Assembly (NCBI RefSeq): GCF_048564905.1
Contig: NW_027328740.1
Coordinates: 34,275,019-34,339,018 of the forward strand
Length of the DNA: 64,000 nt
Direction: 5' to 3'
DNA from: Vicugna pacos
Taxonomy: Eukaryota; Chordata; Mammalia; Artiodactyla; Camelidae
The stretch's first letter is position 1; every line of letters starts with the position of its first letter. Shown here piece by piece: positions 1 through 11,370 of this stretch. The notes beneath the pieces are model-generated. The model did no database searches. It was given only the letters and a program-made list of their open reading frames with translations, and was not told where the DNA came from. The position numbers and the translations under genes are program-made.

Positions 1-1369
1 AAAAAAGAGAGAGACGCTGATACCACTTCAAAGTTGACAAGCCTTGATAACAGCACATTAAGTGAAAGGAACCAGACACAAACGGCCACATACTGTTGAA
101 TTCAGTGATCTGAAATGCCCGGAATAGGCACATGCAGAGGCAGAGAGCAGATGATGGTTGCAAGGGGCTGGGTGGAGGGGGGTTGTGGAGTGACTGCTAG
201 TGACAGGGGTGTTCTATTGGGGTGATGAAGTGTTCTGGAAATAGATGGTGGTGAGGGCTGCACAACCGTGAGTGTGCAGAAGACTGCTGAGCGCTGTGTC
301 TGGTTGTGCCTGTTGTAGGGCGGCTTTAATTTGTTCTCATCCTGCCATGTCAAGAGTCATCTTGTGCTGTGGCCGTTCTACTCCTGTGAGTGGTGAGGGC
401 CAGAGACTTTGTAGAATCATGTTTCATTTTTCCCCCTTGCTGAGTGTAGGCAAAAAAGATTTAAGCCTGAAGAAGTGCTCCATCTGCAGAAATGTCTTTT
501 AGTTTTGCATGGTGTAAAAATCTTGACAGCTTTTAATCGTTGAGGCCAGTGTGTGTGGGGAAATAGCCCGTGAATCCTGGGTGAGACCGGGAAGAGCCAC
601 GCTTCCCTCCCGGACACGGGTGGGGATTTCACCCCCGTTCAGACAGTGAAGGGCCCAGACCCATGAGCGGAGTTGACAGTCGTGAATATTTACGTGTATC
701 CACTGCTTCATCTTGGATATTAATTTCTAGCTGAGTCATTTTGTGGCGGCAGCCTCATCCTACATCAGGAATTTATAGCATCTGCTCTTTGAGGTGAAGA
801 CCTGACAGACTTGATTATTTAACAGTCTCCCTTGAATTGATATCTCAGGTTCCTTTGTCAAAAGCAAAACAGCAGAAATACAGACGTCCTTCAATGCCAA
901 TGTGACCTGGAACGGGTTTAGTCTCTGTGCCTCAGTGGCCTTGTATGCGGGTGGGGAAGATGATAACAGTGCTTCCCTTAGAGGGAGTGGTGAGGGGAGA
1001 GTGAGAAACGCAAATGGAGGACTTACATGAGATGCTCATGTATGACCGAATTTAGTGCTCTCAGCCTGGTGAGGCCTCAGGGGCAGAGATGTCAGAACAG
1101 AGCAGTCCTAGCCGGAGCTCGATCCGCATTGGCAGCTTTTATGATCAGTATCACCACTGTGGGTTATCAGGTAGTTTTAAGACTTGATAATATGAATTCA
1201 TGAATAATGTTAGAAGACTAGACATCTCAGATCCAGGTTACATAGTTCTCAAGATTTCTTCTGAGAAATGGATGGTTTCTTCCCAATCTAAAATCTGAGA
1301 TGAGTCTCTAAAAATTCTGTAATCCTCCATCTTTTTGCTTTAATTCTCCATTTCTTAAAAAACTTAGTT
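1..1369. other. Non-coding, nothing recognised
   Basis: Mixed-composition unique sequence with only short chance frames. No exon, repeat family or CpG cluster was recognised. Confidence 0.6.
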
Positions 1370-1453
1370 TTTAAATGGAGTTAATGGGGACTGATCTGAG
1401 GGCCTCATGCATGCTAAGCACATACTCTCCAAAATGAGGTATAATCTCCCCCG
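1370..1453 (-). repeat. vic-type camelid SINE, degenerate, antisense
   Basis: The + strand reads ATGGAGTTAATGGGGAC, then CATGCATGCTAAGCACA, and ends near CTCCCCC. This is the reverse complement of the tRNA-like head of the camelid SINE (box A region GGTATAGCTCAGTGGTAGAG). The copy is heavily mutated and lacks a clean tail. Confidence 0.65.
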
Positions 1454-1744
1454 TAATTTTTTTTAAACTTTATTGTCTTAGTATTCAGAGGTTAGAGGCC
1501 TCTAATTCTTTTTCTGGGGACTTGTCATGAACCTGTAAATCTATAATTAATGGACAAAACTTGTTTTATTAAAAAAATCAATAGAATATTCTGCAATCCA
1601 TCCAAAAAGAAATGCTCATTGACATAAAATGTTTCTCCTTTAAGGTGATTTCTCCTTTTTGGCCTAGCTTAATTTACTAACAGCCATCCTCATCATCATA
1701 ATGACCAAACTCGCTCTGAGTGGACACCTACCTAAGTCTAAAAT

Positions 1745-1895
1745 GCTATCCTCGTGTTTTACTTCATAGCAGGTGTTTGACGGTAGGTATCAGTGTCTCC
1801 TTTTTTGCAGCTGAGGGATTGAGAGATGGAGCAGTTTGTCCCGAATCATGCGCAGCTGGCAGTGGCTAGCTCGGTGCTGGAATCCAGGCTGCACA
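1745..1895 (-). repeat. MIR SINE, antisense
   Basis: The + strand reads GCAGCTGAGGGATTGAGAGA, then CAGCTGGCAGTGGC and GCTGGAATCCAGGCTG. This is a decayed form of the MIR reverse complement that normally runs GAGGAAACTGAGGCACAGAG to CGGGATTCGAACCCAGG. Confidence 0.55.
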
Positions 1896-3164
1896 CTATG
1901 CATTCTCAACTGCTCCTCTAATCAGCCTCCCATTAAGTGGTTACCCTTATTCCTGTGGCTCCATAAATGGCCGATTTTAGTTATCTTAGCCAGATGAGGA
2001 CTTCAAAGGAGAGACACCATTGAGAATGTGAGACAGAGTGGCATAAATTAAAATTGTACATTTTCACAAATGTTTAGTTCTCAGGTAATTATATAAAAAG
2101 TTAATTATTTTTTTTTTAGTGCTCTGTAAGCACTAAAAACCCAACATTAAAAATACTTATAGTGAAAAAGAGAAGAGGGCTTTGAAAGTCCAACCAGTGC
2201 TAAGGATGTTACTTGTTTTTCTCTAGTGGCCCTTATTGACAGAAATACTTACAAAGACTGAGTTGCTTTATGTAGTCTTAATATGGAAGAAAAGATTGTC
2301 AGTGAATATTGTAAGTAAAATCTTTACTCTTCTCTTTCCTGTTGATGAAAATGTAAATTGTTTTCATGGCTTAAGTACATTTCCTCATTTGTGAAATTTG
2401 AGTAATATCTTTTAAATTGTCTGACTGTGAGAGTTAGGAGCCTTGTATACAAAGAACCTAAGAGGTGATTAATAAAAGTGTGCTGTCACAATGACAGATA
2501 TTTTAGAAGGATCAACTCTGAATACTAAAGAGTTTTCCTTATTTCTGATGCATATTCAATATGTATATATGATATATTTGAATATGGTTTAAAGTAACAA
2601 GGATTCAGTTTTTTTTAGTGTAGTATGAAGTTTTAATGAAATCTGTATCATTCTAGTGAGACAGGGACTAGTTAAATTGCCTTAATCAGATGACCTTGAA
2701 GATTAATTACACTGAATATGTATTGTTACAACTGAGAAATTATGTTGCCGTGTAACCATCCACTCAGACATTTAAATTCGTGGGATTCTGACCAGATCCA
2801 TTAAGTTTAGTAAAATCCACATTGATCATTTTTAGGGAATAAGCTTCTCTCTTTTGCGATTAAATTTTGATTTTATTTCCTGCACTCTTAACAGGTTTAA
2901 AATATCAAAATATTGATTTGACATGTCACTTTTCTAATAGAGAGAATAAAGCTCATGCTGTTTTATTATGCAAATAAATGTTTCTGTATTTCAATAAACT
3001 TGTATGATATCCTGGCTCTTTCAGAAGTGTTTTGCAAAATACTTAGATAACCTACTGTTGGAAAAATACAAACGTGACTTATGAATATAGTGCCTAGTAC
3101 AGTGCTTTTGCTACAGTGCAAGACATGAGGCCTAGGAGAGCTTTGCTGCCGATTGCCAGGAGGA
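1896..3164. other. AT-rich non-coding stretch
   Basis: A/T-rich unique sequence with a short poly-T at 2,109-2,118. No gene signal was seen. Confidence 0.6.
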
Positions 3165-3245
3165 CAGATCCCATGTCTCAGTTTCCCCTCCTGTAAAATG
3201 AAGTGGCTGGACTGGATTCTTTCCTTTTCTAAGACGAGTTTCCAT
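3165..3245 (+). repeat. MIR-like fragment, sense
   Basis: CATGTCTCAGTTTCCCCTCC followed by TGTAAAATGAAGTGGCTGG matches the central MIR stretch TCAGTTTCCTCATCTGTAAAATG. Only this core is recognisable. Confidence 0.5.
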
Positions 3246-3854
3246 GAGCCTATGTCTTTTGTTTATATTCAGGAGTATTAGCAATATCAGATTAAATACT
3301 GAATACCCCTCCCTTCCCCGGAAGCAAAGTGCAGTATGTGCTACATAAGCTTTTAGTTATCTGATTCTCGTTTCTGATCCTACAGGCAATTTTTTTGTTG
3401 CATCTTTCCCGGCAACCTGGAAGGTCTTTTTAGCCATAGGTGGCGCTGTTGCACTTTCTTACAGTCTTGATTTTCCTGTTTGTAAAAGAAGGCTTAAACA
3501 ACGTTATTTTATTTTGATTTCTTTGCTTAATGTTTCAGAATAGCCCAATGTCCATTATGTCTGTCTACCTGGAAAAATTATTCTGCTTATATCTTAGTTT
3601 TATTCTGTCATGTCACTGTGAACATTTCAGACTTGCTTTGCAAACAATGGCAAAATTCGTCTTGTCTTCCAGTGTTAGAAACCAGTGAGCTGGGATTTTA
3701 TAAAGCAGCTAGAAGCGGCCTCTGGAGCACGTTAAAGCTGAAAAGTGTACTGAGTTCCCTGAGTATTGACTCCACCCCTGTGTGTTAATTGGTGGTAGGA
3801 GATTTGGTGCATTTACGAAGGGGTGTAGTTTTTGACTTGGGTTTGCGTGCACGC

Positions 3855-3990
3855 GCTGCCACTGAGCCACGTGAGCCTGAGTCAGTTCATTTTGAGATTT
3901 TCCCTCATCTGTGAGATGGGGACATTCATATCTGCTTTGTAGAATTGTGAGAATTAGAAATTTTGTAAAGTGTTTACCACAGTTGGTATG
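3855..3990 (+). repeat. MIR SINE, sense
   Basis: CCACTGAGCCACGTGAGCCT, then CCTCATCTGTGAGATGGGGA, then TTGTGAGAATTAGAAATTTT and TGTAAAGTGTTTACCACAGT follow the MIR order: tRNA-derived part, core and tail. Confidence 0.65.
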
Positions 3991-4827
3991 TCAAGAGGGC
4001 TCAAAAACTTTAGCTGCTGTTTTGTGTGAAGCCATCATTTGAGAGTCTTTGGCAATTACTAAGAAACAGGAAAATAAGAAAAGCTGGTTTTATGATGAGA
4101 GATATTTGAGGAGGTTCCATATTTCCTATACCCATAATTAAGCATCAGCATAGTAAGAAATGTTACACAGTCGTCCTGAACCAACGTTAAGCCACAGAAT
4201 TATTTGTTACTTCATATATGTTGGGGCCTAAGGAGATCCAATACTTATACACATGTTCTCTCCAGCAGCCAACTGAGAGATGACACAAAAAAGTAGGCAT
4301 GCTATAAATGTCTTCTTTGTTACTGATGAAGCCACATTCTCCATGAACTTCAGGGCTGTGGGAAATGCATGTCATGACACTGTGTCCCAGAATTAGAGAC
4401 TCACGCTGTCCCAGATATCTCTGGGCCACAGCGAGCCTTCCCTTGAGAGGACCTGCCCCTTCATGCACAGGGCTTTACTGCCATGGAACTGAGCATCCCG
4501 GGTGCTTCCCAATGGTAACAAACACTGGAGGGAAAGGAAGGGTTTCAAATGCTCTGCTTGTCTTCCCAGACTCACACCTCACTCTGTTACTGTGATGAAG
4601 GCTAGCTGTGGGCCAGGGGCCAGGGGTGTGAAGGGAGAAGCACTCTCCATAGCCCAGAGGAGTGGTTAGGAGGCATCCCCTCACACGGTTTTAACAGGTG
4701 GTGAGATAGAAGAAAAAGGTGCTCCCCAAGAGTTTATAAAAGTAGAAATAAGGATTTTCTTTGTGACTTAGACTAACCAGGAAACACATAAATGATTAGA
4801 AGTGAGACTGGTAAATCACTTTGATAT

Positions 4828-5045
4828 TAATTTAACATTTGTTGAGCACCAAAAGTGTGCCACATTCTTTTCTGAGAGTTTTACAGAAATGAATCCTTCA
4901 ATCTTCTCAACAAGCGAGTAAGGAAGATTTGATTGTTGTCCCAGGTTTACAATGTGAAAATTGAGGCATACAGAGGGTAAGTAAGTTGGCCAAAGTCACA
5001 GAACTAGTAAGTGGCAGAGCTGGTATTCAAACCCTGGCTGTCTTG
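4828..5045 (-). repeat. MIR SINE, antisense, nearly complete
   Basis: The order is AACATTTGTTGAGCACC, then GAAAATTGAGGCATACAGAG, GGTAAGTAAGTTGGCCAAAG, and TCACAGAACTAGTAAGTGGC with ATTCAAACCCTGGCTGTCTT. This is the full MIR reverse complement and the best-preserved MIR in the window. Confidence 0.88.
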
Positions 5046-6479
5046 TTTTGAGGCTACCAGAGATGGGCTTTGGGTGTTTAGCGTTATCTGTATCCCTGAA
5101 TCTATGTACCCCTGTGCATATGTTAGCCCAGAAAGGACAGGGAAAGGAGAGTTACACAGGTGCTCATAGTCGTATCTTGGCCACTGTCCACGGAAAGTGC
5201 ACTGTGATTAGCGTTAATTGTTTTCCAGGCAGTATATCAGTTCTTATAACAGAAATCTAGTCCATTGAGTTAATCTAGAATCCCTTCCTGCTCTGCTTCT
5301 GTCCATGTTTGCCATGTGACTGCCTGCCCGTGATTGGGCGGTGGAGGAGAAAATGTACTCATGGTTGAACTCTCATATTTCAGTCTGGTTCATAGTTTCA
5401 CATCTTCTGTTACATTAGTAATTTAAGTTTCTGGTTTTCTTTCATCAGTGTGTGATGAGTTTGGTTAATGTGAAATCAGTCCATTGGAGCCCAGGGGTGC
5501 TGACGGTATAATTTCTGAGAACGTGTGTCACTTCAACTCGAGCAGACCTGGCTGGAGGATTTTCACCAACCGCACTGATTTCCCCCAACAGCGGGGTCCT
5601 CTCCCACCCCCGGATGTGAGGCTGGGTGCTCTCTGAGTAAGCCAGTCAGAGGCCAAGTCCACCAATCAGAAAATGATGAAGTACCTAGAAGTGGGTTTAA
5701 TAGAAGAAAAGGGCTTCCAGGTTGTCTGATGGGATGTTCGAGTCCGTTTGGTGAAAAGCTGTCCACTGTCTGTGGTTGAGCTGCTTCTTTGCTGTTGAAA
5801 ACTCTCGATTAGATGAAGGGATTTTAAAAAGCAGAAAGGAGTGATTTCAGGTCTTACGTCCACACAGGTGAGAAGTGCTGGATGACCGCCCATGTGAGGC
5901 ATAGACAGAGTCTTACAAACTTCATAAAATAACTTTAAAAGCTCTTCTATCTGAGTGCGCTTCATATGGGGTCCAGTTCATCACTTGTGATGCTGAGAGG
6001 GCAAATAATTGATGATGGCAGAAAGGACACGGAGGCATCAAAAAGGTCTCAGTCATTTTCCCTTTTTAAAGGATGCGGCACAGTGTAATATATTTGAGCT
6101 GGTTTTCCACTGAACAATTTTTAGTGTTTTCTGGGGCCCCCCAGTGCCCCAAACTTCCGTGCAGCTGGGTGTCCCCTCAGTGCAGCTCTGTCAGCGCTTG
6201 CCCTGGGCTGACGCGGCGTCACGGGGAGCAGGACGGTCAGCGTCCCCGGCTCCTCCGAGCTCCATCTCCTCATCCGCGGAGCCGGGTTCCTCATCCGTGT
6301 CTACTTAGTAGGGTTGCTGAGAATCACAAGTGATGGTGGTCAGGTGTGATATGTGGTTGTCTCTGTGATTGGCATATAGTCAATATTTGATACAAACACT
6401 TTTTTTGTATAATTGTAGCCCATAGATTGCAGTGGTTTTTAGTCTGCATTTTTTTTATAACTTTATTATTTTTAAATAT
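5046..6479. other. Non-coding, with a small GC-rich patch
   Basis: Ordinary sequence except 6,130-6,300, where CpG rises (GCTGACGCGGCGTCACGGGG, then CTCATCCGCGG and CTCATCCGTGT as a near repeat). The patch is too short for a CpG island, and no promoter element stands out. Confidence 0.5.
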
Positions 6480-6578
6480 GCACTTATTTTTATTTATTTT
6501 TTGGAGGTAATGCAGAATGAAGCCAGGACATTGTGCATGCTAAGCAGGTGTTTTACAACTGAGTAATACACACCCTCC
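6480..6578 (-). repeat. vic-type camelid SINE, antisense
   Basis: A T-rich tail (TTTTTATTTATTTTTTGG) precedes GGAGGTAAT, then CCAGGACATTGTGCATGC, and the head ends in CACACCCTCC. Orientation is minus. It has diverged by many substitutions, so it is an old copy. Confidence 0.75.
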
Positions 6579-9500
6579 TTGTCTGCACTTGAAAATAACT
6601 ATTGCAATAAACAAAATAGCTCTTAAACACCATCAAGGTACCTAGTCTCGGTATAGACAATTGAACATGTATGCTATTTTAATAAGAATAATTGTTGTTG
6701 AGAAATAATTTCTGAATCTGTTAATGTGCTTAAAAACGATCATAGGTAGTGATAAACACGAATCTTTGATCCAGTAATTCTTAGGGTCTGTTTTGCCATC
6801 AAGGGAAATTACATTCTACAGAGAAGGCTAGTTGGGTCTCTTTGGTATTTGGATGGTTTAGCAGATGATCAAGTCTTTCAAAAGCTGACAGTTTTGTATT
6901 TTAAACTAACTAAAAAGTTATCTTTTAGAAGTTGTAAGGACTAAGCTTGTGAAGTGCCCAGTAATCCAGGGGTAAGTGTCTGTGTCTGTGTGAACGTTTG
7001 TGTGTGTGATTTCAGGAAGGTAGAAATAAGTTCCATATAGGCTTCGGATACCTTTCTCCTCCAGTTCAAGGTTTAGGCATATATATACACAAATAAATTG
7101 ATATTGTTTGTCATTTGGCATATTATTGGGAATAAGAGCTTCTCATACTTGTTTCAGAATGTTTGGGGAGAATGAGCTTAGAAAATGGGAGGAGAAAGAG
7201 TCAAGGAGGCACTACACACTTTGTGCAGGATATGAGAAACAGTAGCTTTTCATTTCTCTTTTCTTCTAAAGCAAATTGGTACTGAATTGTAACCTAGTAT
7301 TACTCAGAATTGCTTTTCTGATCAGATACAAGTGCCTCAGATTTTTCAAGGCAACATGAATGATGAAATGTGTTTTAGCAGTTATCTTTAAAAGTAGTTT
7401 TATTTTTCAAGTAAAAGGCTATTGCCTGTTCTTTCTTCCAGCAGCACAAGAAATTCTCATTGATCTATGTACATGATCTATGTGCTTAGTTTCTATGGCT
7501 TTTTTTTTAAGGGCTTGTTTCATTGTGGTTTGAATGAATGTTTAAAATTTCTGGATTTTGATCTTTAGAACATGCTGATTTATCAGAACTGTTAAAAACC
7601 TGATTGTTATTTGGTCCTTGTTTGTTGGGGCAACCTATTGATTTCTTTTGTCTGTTATAGAGGGAAATTCTTCCTGTAGCCTGCAGATCATTAAGTGAAT
7701 GGTTAGCAGTGTGCCTTTAATATTATTTGAATGCATTGAGCATGTCTGTCCAGTGAATTTTGAATTGACTCATTATAATGACTTTGCTTTGGTTCTGTGA
7801 CTTTTGCTCTTCTCCACAAGAATTTGAATTCTCTGTTGTATTTTGTATACGTGTTCTTAACAAGGGAAGAAATTTTGCATTTTTTACAGAGGTGGGTTTT
7901 CCTACCCCTCTGAATGCCTTCTTTAATTTATACAATAAATGTCTGTTATTGCAGTGCATAATTATTTCATAAACTACTTTTTGGCATAATCAGAAGCAAT
8001 GACAAAGAATTATAATAAAAAATACGAAAACCTTCCTTCCTTTGAAGAAAAAAATCAGGTGGTCAGGCTCCCGCATGCTTTGTGCCTGACACACTTACTC
8101 TCATGTCATTGTGTATCATGATTCGGAGATGGGGTTGCTTCAGGTTTATAGATTTTTGTTTTAACATTTGTGTTTAATTATTTCTCCAAGCTAATGTTTC
8201 CTGTTGGGTTTGTGGAAAGAGTAGAAGGGAAAAAAATTCTTTGTTATGTTTTCAGGAGGCCTGAGTTGATGAGAAAAGATTTGAGGGTGGGCTGAGGAAG
8301 AGAGTGACACTTCCTCTCCTCCCGGCTGAAATTGATAAACAAAGAAATCAATTACGTTTATCGGAATTTGACTAATAGGAGTTAGCGAGCCCAAGCTGGC
8401 TAGATTTGCCCAATGGGAATTACTGAATTCACCTGCAGAATTAGGTGCTTTACTAAGTAGAAACAGCTTAGAGCAATCAGAAAAATCAGTAATATGATGA
8501 GATATAATGGGATTATAATAACTTTTATTTCTGAAACTTTTCTTCGGTAAGTTGTGTAGAGCTACTATTAAGTTTCAAGCACCAGGAGTTAAGTGTGTCG
8601 GTGGTTATGTAGGATCGTTATTCACGGATGTGTCTAGTCCCTGCTAGAGTGGCTGCAGCTGGCAGAAAAAGACTGACAGCCAGGATTTGTCATCCTAGGC
8701 TGTCCTCCATAATGGTTCCATGTGAGAGCCCATGATTGCGTTAACAAATTGTAACACACCCCAGCCGCCTGTGAACTTTAAGAAGAGAAAAGTATGCTTA
8801 GAAACTGCTTAGTAAGCAAGTACCTGTGCATCCTCACTGCAGTCTCCTTGCCTTAAAAAGCAGAGACAATGCTTTGTTTGAATAGCTGAGGTTTTAGATA
8901 GCACTCTGCTGGTTGCAAAGCAAGGACCGAGGCCCTCAGCTATAAACGCTGGGCTTGTGTGCTGTTAGAAAGTCAATTATCCCCAAAACAAGGACCTGGC
9001 TGGTCTGGTGGTCTGCTTTGTAATTCACATATCTAAAAATGTATCTTGTTCCCTTCACCCCATTACTTCCTTAAAATTAAACTAATCCTTTGTACTCATT
9101 GTGTATTCTACAATCTCTGCCTCACCCTGTCTTTCCCGAAGTTCCTCCTTACTATCACACAACTGCTAATGAATTTTCCTTTGATTATACACAATAAATA
9201 TGGGAGCATTTGAGAGTCTCTTGGAGTTGACTCCCTACTCCCTCTCGATTTCTTGACTTTTTCCACAGAGTCTTGAATAATCATTCCATATCGGTAAGAC
9301 TTCTGCCAGCCAGAACCCACAGTTCCAGGTGAGAACGATGCAGGCTTTATCTCTCCTACCAGATGAAGACAGAGAAGAGAATTGAGATCTGTTCCCTCGT
9401 GGTCCCTTCCTGCCCCAGGGCCACTGCAGTTCACCTTCAGCCTTCTGGCCTCTGCTCAGAGGGCCTCTGTCCCAGGACTGACTGCAGCCTTTTCTTCCCT

Positions 9501-10109
9501 TTTCAACATTTCCTGTGCCTTTCAGAAGTTGGTCTCTTCTCTGTAATACAACGCTGGCAGATTTGATGGTGGTCAGCGTGCTGATGGGCAGTCCTTTGGG
9601 GACTCCCAGGAGCCATGCTGATTTTCCTGAGTCTTTCAATCGGGGTTACAGAAGAGTCTAGCACCAGAGGAAGCCCATTCACGTGAGGTCAACAGAGAAT
9701 TTCATCAGTTTCATTTTATTTTTAAATTTTCAGTGGAGAAATTATTTGTAGCAAACTGTTCCAGATTTTCGGCCGCCTGCTTTCCTCACCACGATTTCCT
9801 TGATGGCTCTGGTGCTTGTTTTAAGAACCAAGTTTCTTCTCTGTACTTTTGTAGCTGCTGGGCTTGTCCAATACTTGATCTGCATTTGAAGCAGAATGTT
9901 TCTTCGTAATGTCAAACTGATTTTCGTATTTCTGAATATTTCATGTACACTCAGCTACTGTTTCAAGTGAAATGCTCTTGTCCAACTCCGGTTAGCTCAC
10001 ATTTGCTGATCTCCTGCTATCATGCTGAGGACAGTTTCTTCTTCCTCTAACAAAAGTTAGCAATTTGCATTTACTATGGAAGGTACTGGCCAGAGGTGCT
10101 TTTTTTCTT
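6579..10109. other. Non-coding, nothing firm recognised
   Basis: Unique A/T-leaning sequence with a TG-rich run at 6,978-7,009. A 134-codon minus frame at 9,235-9,639 overlaps other open frames, shows no known motif and looks like chance. Confidence 0.55.
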
Positions 10110-11165
10110 AACAGTTTTAATACAATTCACCCATTAAAATGTACAGCGGTTTTTACTCTATGCCCAGAATTGTGCATCCCATTCAATCTTAGAACATTTT
10201 CATCCCCCCAACAGGAAGCCCCATATGCATAAGCAGTCATTCCCATCTTCCCCATCCTCCCCCAGCCCCAAGGAGCCACTTTTCTCTCTGTGGATTTGCC
10301 TGTGCTGGACATTTCATGTAAATTGAGTCACTTCTTGTAAGTGGAGCCGTCTATTGTGACTGACTTCTTTCACACTGAGTAGCGTTTTCAATGTTTGTCC
10401 AGGTTGTGGCCTGGGTCAGTGCTCTATGCTTCGCTATTGCTGAATAGTATTCCACTGTATGGCTGGGCCCCACTGTTTACCCATTCATCACGTGATAGGC
10501 ATTTGGGTTGTTGCTGCTTTTTGGCTGTGATGAGTAGTGTTGCCGTTAACATTCCTTTAGGAGTTTTTATGTGGACATTTGTTTTCAGTTCTCTTACGTG
10601 TGTGCCCAGACATCAGAATTCTGGTTCATTCAGAAACCAAATGTTCAACTCTCTGAGGACCTGCCAGGCTGTTTTCCAAAGTGGCCACGCTGTGTTACGT
10701 CCTCACCAGCAAGGGCTGCGCATTCCGCTTCCTCTGTGTCCTCATTGGTGCTTGTTATTCTTTTTTTTATTATAACCTATTGTAGTGAGTGTGAAGCGGT
10801 TTCTCCTAGTGGTTTTGACTTCATTTCCTTTACAGCTAATGATATTGAATATCGTTTCATTGTGCTTATTGAACATTTGTATATTTTCCTTGAAAAATAC
10901 CTTTTCAGATCCTTTATTCACATTTGAATTGAGTTGCCTTTTTAGTGTTGAGTTGTAGGAGTTTTTTTTTTTTTCCTTACATTTGGAGATACAAATTCCT
11001 AATCAGATAAATGATTTGAAAAAGTTTTCTCCTGTGTGTTGTTTTTTCACTTTCTGGATGGTGCCCTTTGAAGCAAAGTTCTAAATTTTGATGAACTCCA
11101 ATTTATCTCTGTTTTCTTTGTTCCTTGTGCTTTTGGGGTATTATTTAAAATCTGAATTATTTTAT
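10110..11165 (-). mobile_element. Old L1 LINE, 3' part, antisense
   Basis: The + strand carries reverse-complement L1 landmarks in order: ATTCACCCATTAAAATGTAC, CATTTCATGTAAATTGAGTC, TGCTGAATAGTATTCCACTG and GGGTTGTTGCTGCTTTTTGG, then the region around GTTTTTTCACTTTCTGGATG and TTTTGATGAACTCC. This is the C-terminal part of ORF2 plus the 3' untranslated end of an old mammalian L1. It is truncated at its 5' end near 11,165, and no coding frame survives. Confidence 0.85.
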
Positions 11166-11194
11166 TTAAACTTGTATATCTAAAATGACTTAAT

Positions 11195-11370
11195 TCGTAG
11201 GACCGTTCTAGGAGATGGGTGTGGTTGTTCTCCCCAGTCTATGGATAGAAGACTGAGATGCAGAAAATTTCACTGAAATATCAGTGTCACAGCTACCCAG
11301 TGCTGTGGGAGTTCAGACCCTCATGTTTGTCCCCAGCAACTGTGCTCTTCACCACCATGCTCCACTACTG
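11195..11370 (-). repeat. MIR SINE, antisense, adjoining the L1 at 10.1-11.2 kb
   Basis: Decayed MIR landmarks occur in order: AGAAGACTGAGATGCAGAAA, TCACAGCTACCCAGTGCTG and GTTCAGACCCTCATG, ending in CTCCACTACTGCC. Confidence 0.5.

Noticed and set aside
5666-5965. 99-codon minus-strand frame starting MKRTQIEELLKLFYEVCKTL
   Set aside because: The first residues look protein-like, but the rest does not, and no family could be named.
9235-9639. 134-codon minus-strand frame
   Set aside because: It overlaps open frames on both strands, has no recognisable motif, and sits in sequence without splice or promoter context.
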